Part shown: positions 5,823 to 7,815 of the stretch, one piece after another
Position numbering within the stretch: position 1 is the stretch's first letter
How the letters are laid out: the number at the start of each line of letters is the position of its first letter
Source of the DNA: an uncultured Clostridia bacterium
GTDB lineage: Bacteria > Bacillota > Clostridia > TANB77 > CAG-508
Reading direction: 5' to 3'
DNA length: 7,815 bases
NCBI GenBank assembly: GCA_934121925.1
Contig: CAKOVK010000029.1
Location: 1-7,815, forward strand
Made by a program: the position numbers and the translations under genes
The notes under the pieces: generated by a model
What the model was told of the DNA's origin: nothing
Database searches by the model: none
The model's input: only the letters and a program-made list of their open reading frames with translations

Positions 5823-7595
5823 TTATTTTTCTAATATTGCTTTTATACGTCTTACTCCTGCTGATGATGCCTCTTCTTTTTTTATCTTAAAATGTCCTAA
5901 TTCACTCGTGTTTTTTACGTGAGGACCTCCACATAATTCAAGTGAAACATCACCTATTTTGTATACAGAAACTATATCCCCATATTTATCTATAAACATA
6001 GCTTCTGCCCCCATTTTTAATGCATCTTCTTTTTTCATTTCTAGTTTTTCTACCGGTATTGCCATTTTTATATATTCATTTACTAAATCTTCTGCTTGCT
6101 TTTTCTCTTCATCTGTCATTTTTGCAGGATGTGAAAAGTCAAATCTCATTCTTTCTGCTGTAATATTACTTCCTTTTTGATGAACATGAGGTCCTAAAAC
6201 CTTTTTTAATGCTGCATTTAGAAGGTGTGTAGCTGTATGGTATTTTGTTTCCATTTCTCCTGTCGAAGCAAGTCCACCTTTAAATTTACCAGTTGAACCT
6301 TGTCTTGATTTTTCTTGATGTTCTGCAAATTTTTGTTTAAATCCTTCTGTGTCAACTTTTAATCCCAACTCACCTGCAAGCTCTTCTGTAAGTTCTATTG
6401 GGAATCCAAATGTATCATATAATCTAAATGCTATGTCTTTATTTATTGTGTCTTCTTCTATATTTTTTACAACTTTTTCAAATTCTTTTAATCCATGTTC
6501 AAGCGTTCTATTAAATTTAATTTTTTCATTTTTTAGAGTCTCTAGAATATCTGATTTGTTTCTTTCCAATTCACCATAATATTTTGAATACTTATTTATT
6601 ATTAATTCTGCTAATTGTTGCTCCCAATCGCTATTAATATCAATGTTTAATTTTTTTGCATATCTAATTGTTCTTCTAATTAATCTTCTCAAAATGTATC
6701 CTTGGTCTGTATTTGATGGTTTTATTCCAGCATCATCACCTGCAATTATTACTATTGCTCTTATATGATCAGCAATTATTCTCATACTTCTTGTATACTC
6801 TTCGTTCTCATAAGATAATCCAGAAATCTCTTCTATTTTTTGTATAACTTCTCTCCATACAGAAGATTTATAGTTATCTGTATATCCTTCTAAAATTGCA
6901 GTTACTCTTTCTACTCCTAGTCCTGTATCAACATTCTTATTCTTCAAAGGTGTAAATGTATTATTTTCCTCATGATTATATTGCATGAATACATTGTTCC
7001 AAATTTCTACCCATGTTTCGTCCTCTGGATCAAATTTTTCCGGTACTGGTTCTTCACTTCTCCAATAGAATATTTCTGTATCTGGTCCGCATGGTCCTAG
7101 AAGTTCCATATTAGGCCACCAATTGTTATCTTCTCCTAAATATGCAATTTTATTTTTATTAACTCCTAAACTCTCCCAAATTTCTGCTGATTCTGTATCT
7201 GCTGGAACTATATTGTTGCCTTTAAATACTGTTACAGCCAATTTTTCGACTGGTATTTCTAATTCTTTTGTTAAAAATTCAAAGCTCCATGAAATTGATT
7301 CTTTTTTAAAATAATCTCCTAAAGACCAATTTCCAAGCATTTCAAAAAATGTATGGTGAGTAGTATCCCCAATTGCATCTAAATCATTTGTTCTAAAACA
7401 TTTTTGAACATCTGTAAGTCTCTTTCCCTCTGGATGTGGTTCTCCTTTTAAATATGGCACCAATGGTTGCATTCCAGCTGTGTTAAACAAACAAGTTGGA
7501 TCATTCTCTGGTATTATTGGTGCACTTGGTATTATTTTGTGTCCTTTACTTTCAAAAAATTTTAAATATGTTTCTTTCAAATCTATTGTTTTCAT
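5823..7595 (-). CDS. alaS: Alanyl-tRNA synthetase, short form without C-terminal domain
   Basis: The enzyme charges tRNA-Ala with alanine and edits Ser/Gly mischarging. The class II catalytic core is present: NTAGMQPLVPY near residue 38, THHTFFEMLGNWS (79-91), GPCGPDTEIF (167-176) and TGLGVERV (224-231). The editing domain is complete, with its zinc-type ligands HTATH (H453, H457) and CGGPH (C555, H559). The chain ends at residue 590 just after AGVRRIKAI, whereas typical bacterial AlaRS has about 870 residues with a C-terminal oligomerisation/tRNA-elbow domain; that domain is absent. The stop is clean and followed by a tightly spaced HIT gene, so this looks like a natural short form and not a break. 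I chose ATG at 7595 because AGGAGG is six bases upstream; the reading to 7670 would run through the promoter. No T-box leader is seen. Confidence 0.95.
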   Translation of the reverse strand: MKTIDLKETYLKFFESKGHKIIPSAPIIPENDPTCLFNTAGMQPLVPYLKGEPHPEGKRLTDVQKCFRTNDLDAIGDTTHHTFFEMLGNWSLGDYFKKESISWSFEFLTKELEIPVEKLAVTVFKGNNIVPADTESAEIWESLGVNKNKIAYLGEDNNWWPNMELLGPCGPDTEIFYWRSEEPVPEKFDPEDETWVEIWNNVFMQYNHEENNTFTPLKNKNVDTGLGVERVTAILEGYTDNYKSSVWREVIQKIEEISGLSYENEEYTRSMRIIADHIRAIVIIAGDDAGIKPSNTDQGYILRRLIRRTIRYAKKLNIDINSDWEQQLAELIINKYSKYYGELERNKSDILETLKNEKIKFNRTLEHGLKEFEKVVKNIEEDTINKDIAFRLYDTFGFPIELTEELAGELGLKVDTEGFKQKFAEHQEKSRQGSTGKFKGGLASTGEMETKYHTATHLLNAALKKVLGPHVHQKGSNITAERMRFDFSHPAKMTDEEKKQAEDLVNEYIKMAIPVEKLEMKKEDALKMGAEAMFIDKYGDIVSVYKIGDVSLELCGGPHVKNTSELGHFKIKKEEASSAGVRRIKAILEK

Positions 7596-7625
7596 CAAAT
7601 TCCTCCTATAATATGCCTGTTTATT

Positions 7626-7654
7626 ATTATATAAAGTTTTTTTGATATTTACAA
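7626..7654 (-). promoter_or_regulatory. Probable sigma-A promoter of alaS-HIT operon
   Basis: On the minus strand TTGTAA (7649-7654) and a consensus TATAAT (7626-7631) are separated by exactly 17 bases. The predicted leader before the alaS ATG at 7595 is only about 25 bases, too short for a T-box or other riboswitch. The promoter starts 14 bases after the right repeat ends. Confidence 0.7.
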
Positions 7655-7668
7655 GATATTTATTAAAC

Positions 7669-7815
7669 AAATTGTAATTTGCTTAATTTTATTAGTCTAT
7701 GTTAAACGGATTATAAACTTAAACTGTCTCGTTCCTTATCGGATTAATGAAAAATTTATTTTTCATTAATTTGTTCAAAGATAACACTATTAATTTTTAC
7801 AAACAATGCGTCGAC
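7669..7815. repeat. Right copy of ~150-bp inverted repeat at the window ends
   Basis: This is the inverted partner of 1-150: position p of the left copy corresponds to 7816 minus p over the first 120 bases, with 110 of 120 identical. The window ends in GTCGAC, exactly as the left copy begins. The inner border is embedded in an imperfect palindrome (7662-7687: ATTAAACAAATT, GT, AATTTGCTTAAT, one mismatch), which is not preserved in the left copy. No coding potential is seen. Confidence 0.9.
7743..7770. other. Perfect 13-bp inverted repeat (hairpin) inside right repeat
   Basis: ATTAATGAAAAAT (7743-7755) and ATTTTTCATTAAT (7758-7770) are exact reverse complements around TT. All 28 bases match the left-copy hairpin at 46-73 in inverted orientation. 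Confidence 0.8.

Noticed and set aside
7596..7670. Upstream in-frame extension of alaS
   Set aside because: It would run through the promoter and ribosome binding site. ATG at 7595 has AGGAGG at ideal spacing and begins the conserved AlaRS N-terminus.
7596..7815. T-box leader upstream of alaS
   Set aside because: No T-box core sequence is seen, and the predicted leader is only about 25 bases.
1..7815. A composite transposon bounded by the terminal repeats
   Set aside because: No transposase, integrase or remnant is present and the content is essential chromosomal genes.
1..7815. CRISPR array, prophage or defence genes
   Set aside because: No regularly spaced direct repeats, cas genes or phage genes are visible on either strand.

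Overview
The window looks like a chromosomal segment of a low-GC Gram-positive bacterium, most likely a Clostridia-like member of the Bacillota. The evidence is strong A+T bias, AGGAGG-type ribosome binding sites before nearly every gene, a membrane-anchored sortase, CCA-encoding tRNA genes and sigma-A-like promoters. Genus cannot be fixed from the sequence. The gene content (murC, alaS, ppa, tRNAs) is core housekeeping, so this is not a plasmid or phage.

Layout, left to right. Positions 1-150 hold the left copy of a long repeat. murC (238-1641, +) follows behind its own promoter. Positions 1642-1810 contain several hairpins and a two-way terminator where murC meets the opposing genes. Everything else is on the minus strand. 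Reading leftward from the right end: the second repeat copy in inverted orientation (7669-7815), a promoter, alaS (7595-5823), a HIT-family gene (5808-5464), a sortase with its own promoter (5396-4713), a tRNA-His/tRNA-Gln unit with promoter and terminator (4642-4440), then a ppa - membrane TPR gene - uppP operon (4360-1811) with its own promoter.

The genes do routine jobs. MurC and UppP serve peptidoglycan synthesis (precursor ligation and lipid carrier recycling). Inorganic pyrophosphatase pulls biosynthetic reactions forward. AlaRS and the two tRNAs serve translation. The sortase works on the cell surface. I see no defence system, transposase, CRISPR array or prophage.

Two things stand out. 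First, both ends of the window carry the same ~150-bp sequence in inverted orientation, starting at GTCGAC and containing a perfect 13-bp hairpin; it lies just upstream of the murC and alaS promoters. It is probably a dispersed or palindromic intergenic element at which the assembly stopped, but other explanations are open. Second, the TPR gene is split by what looks like one extra base, and alaS encodes a short AlaRS without the usual C-terminal domain. Each of the two tRNAs also carries one non-pairing position in a stem.
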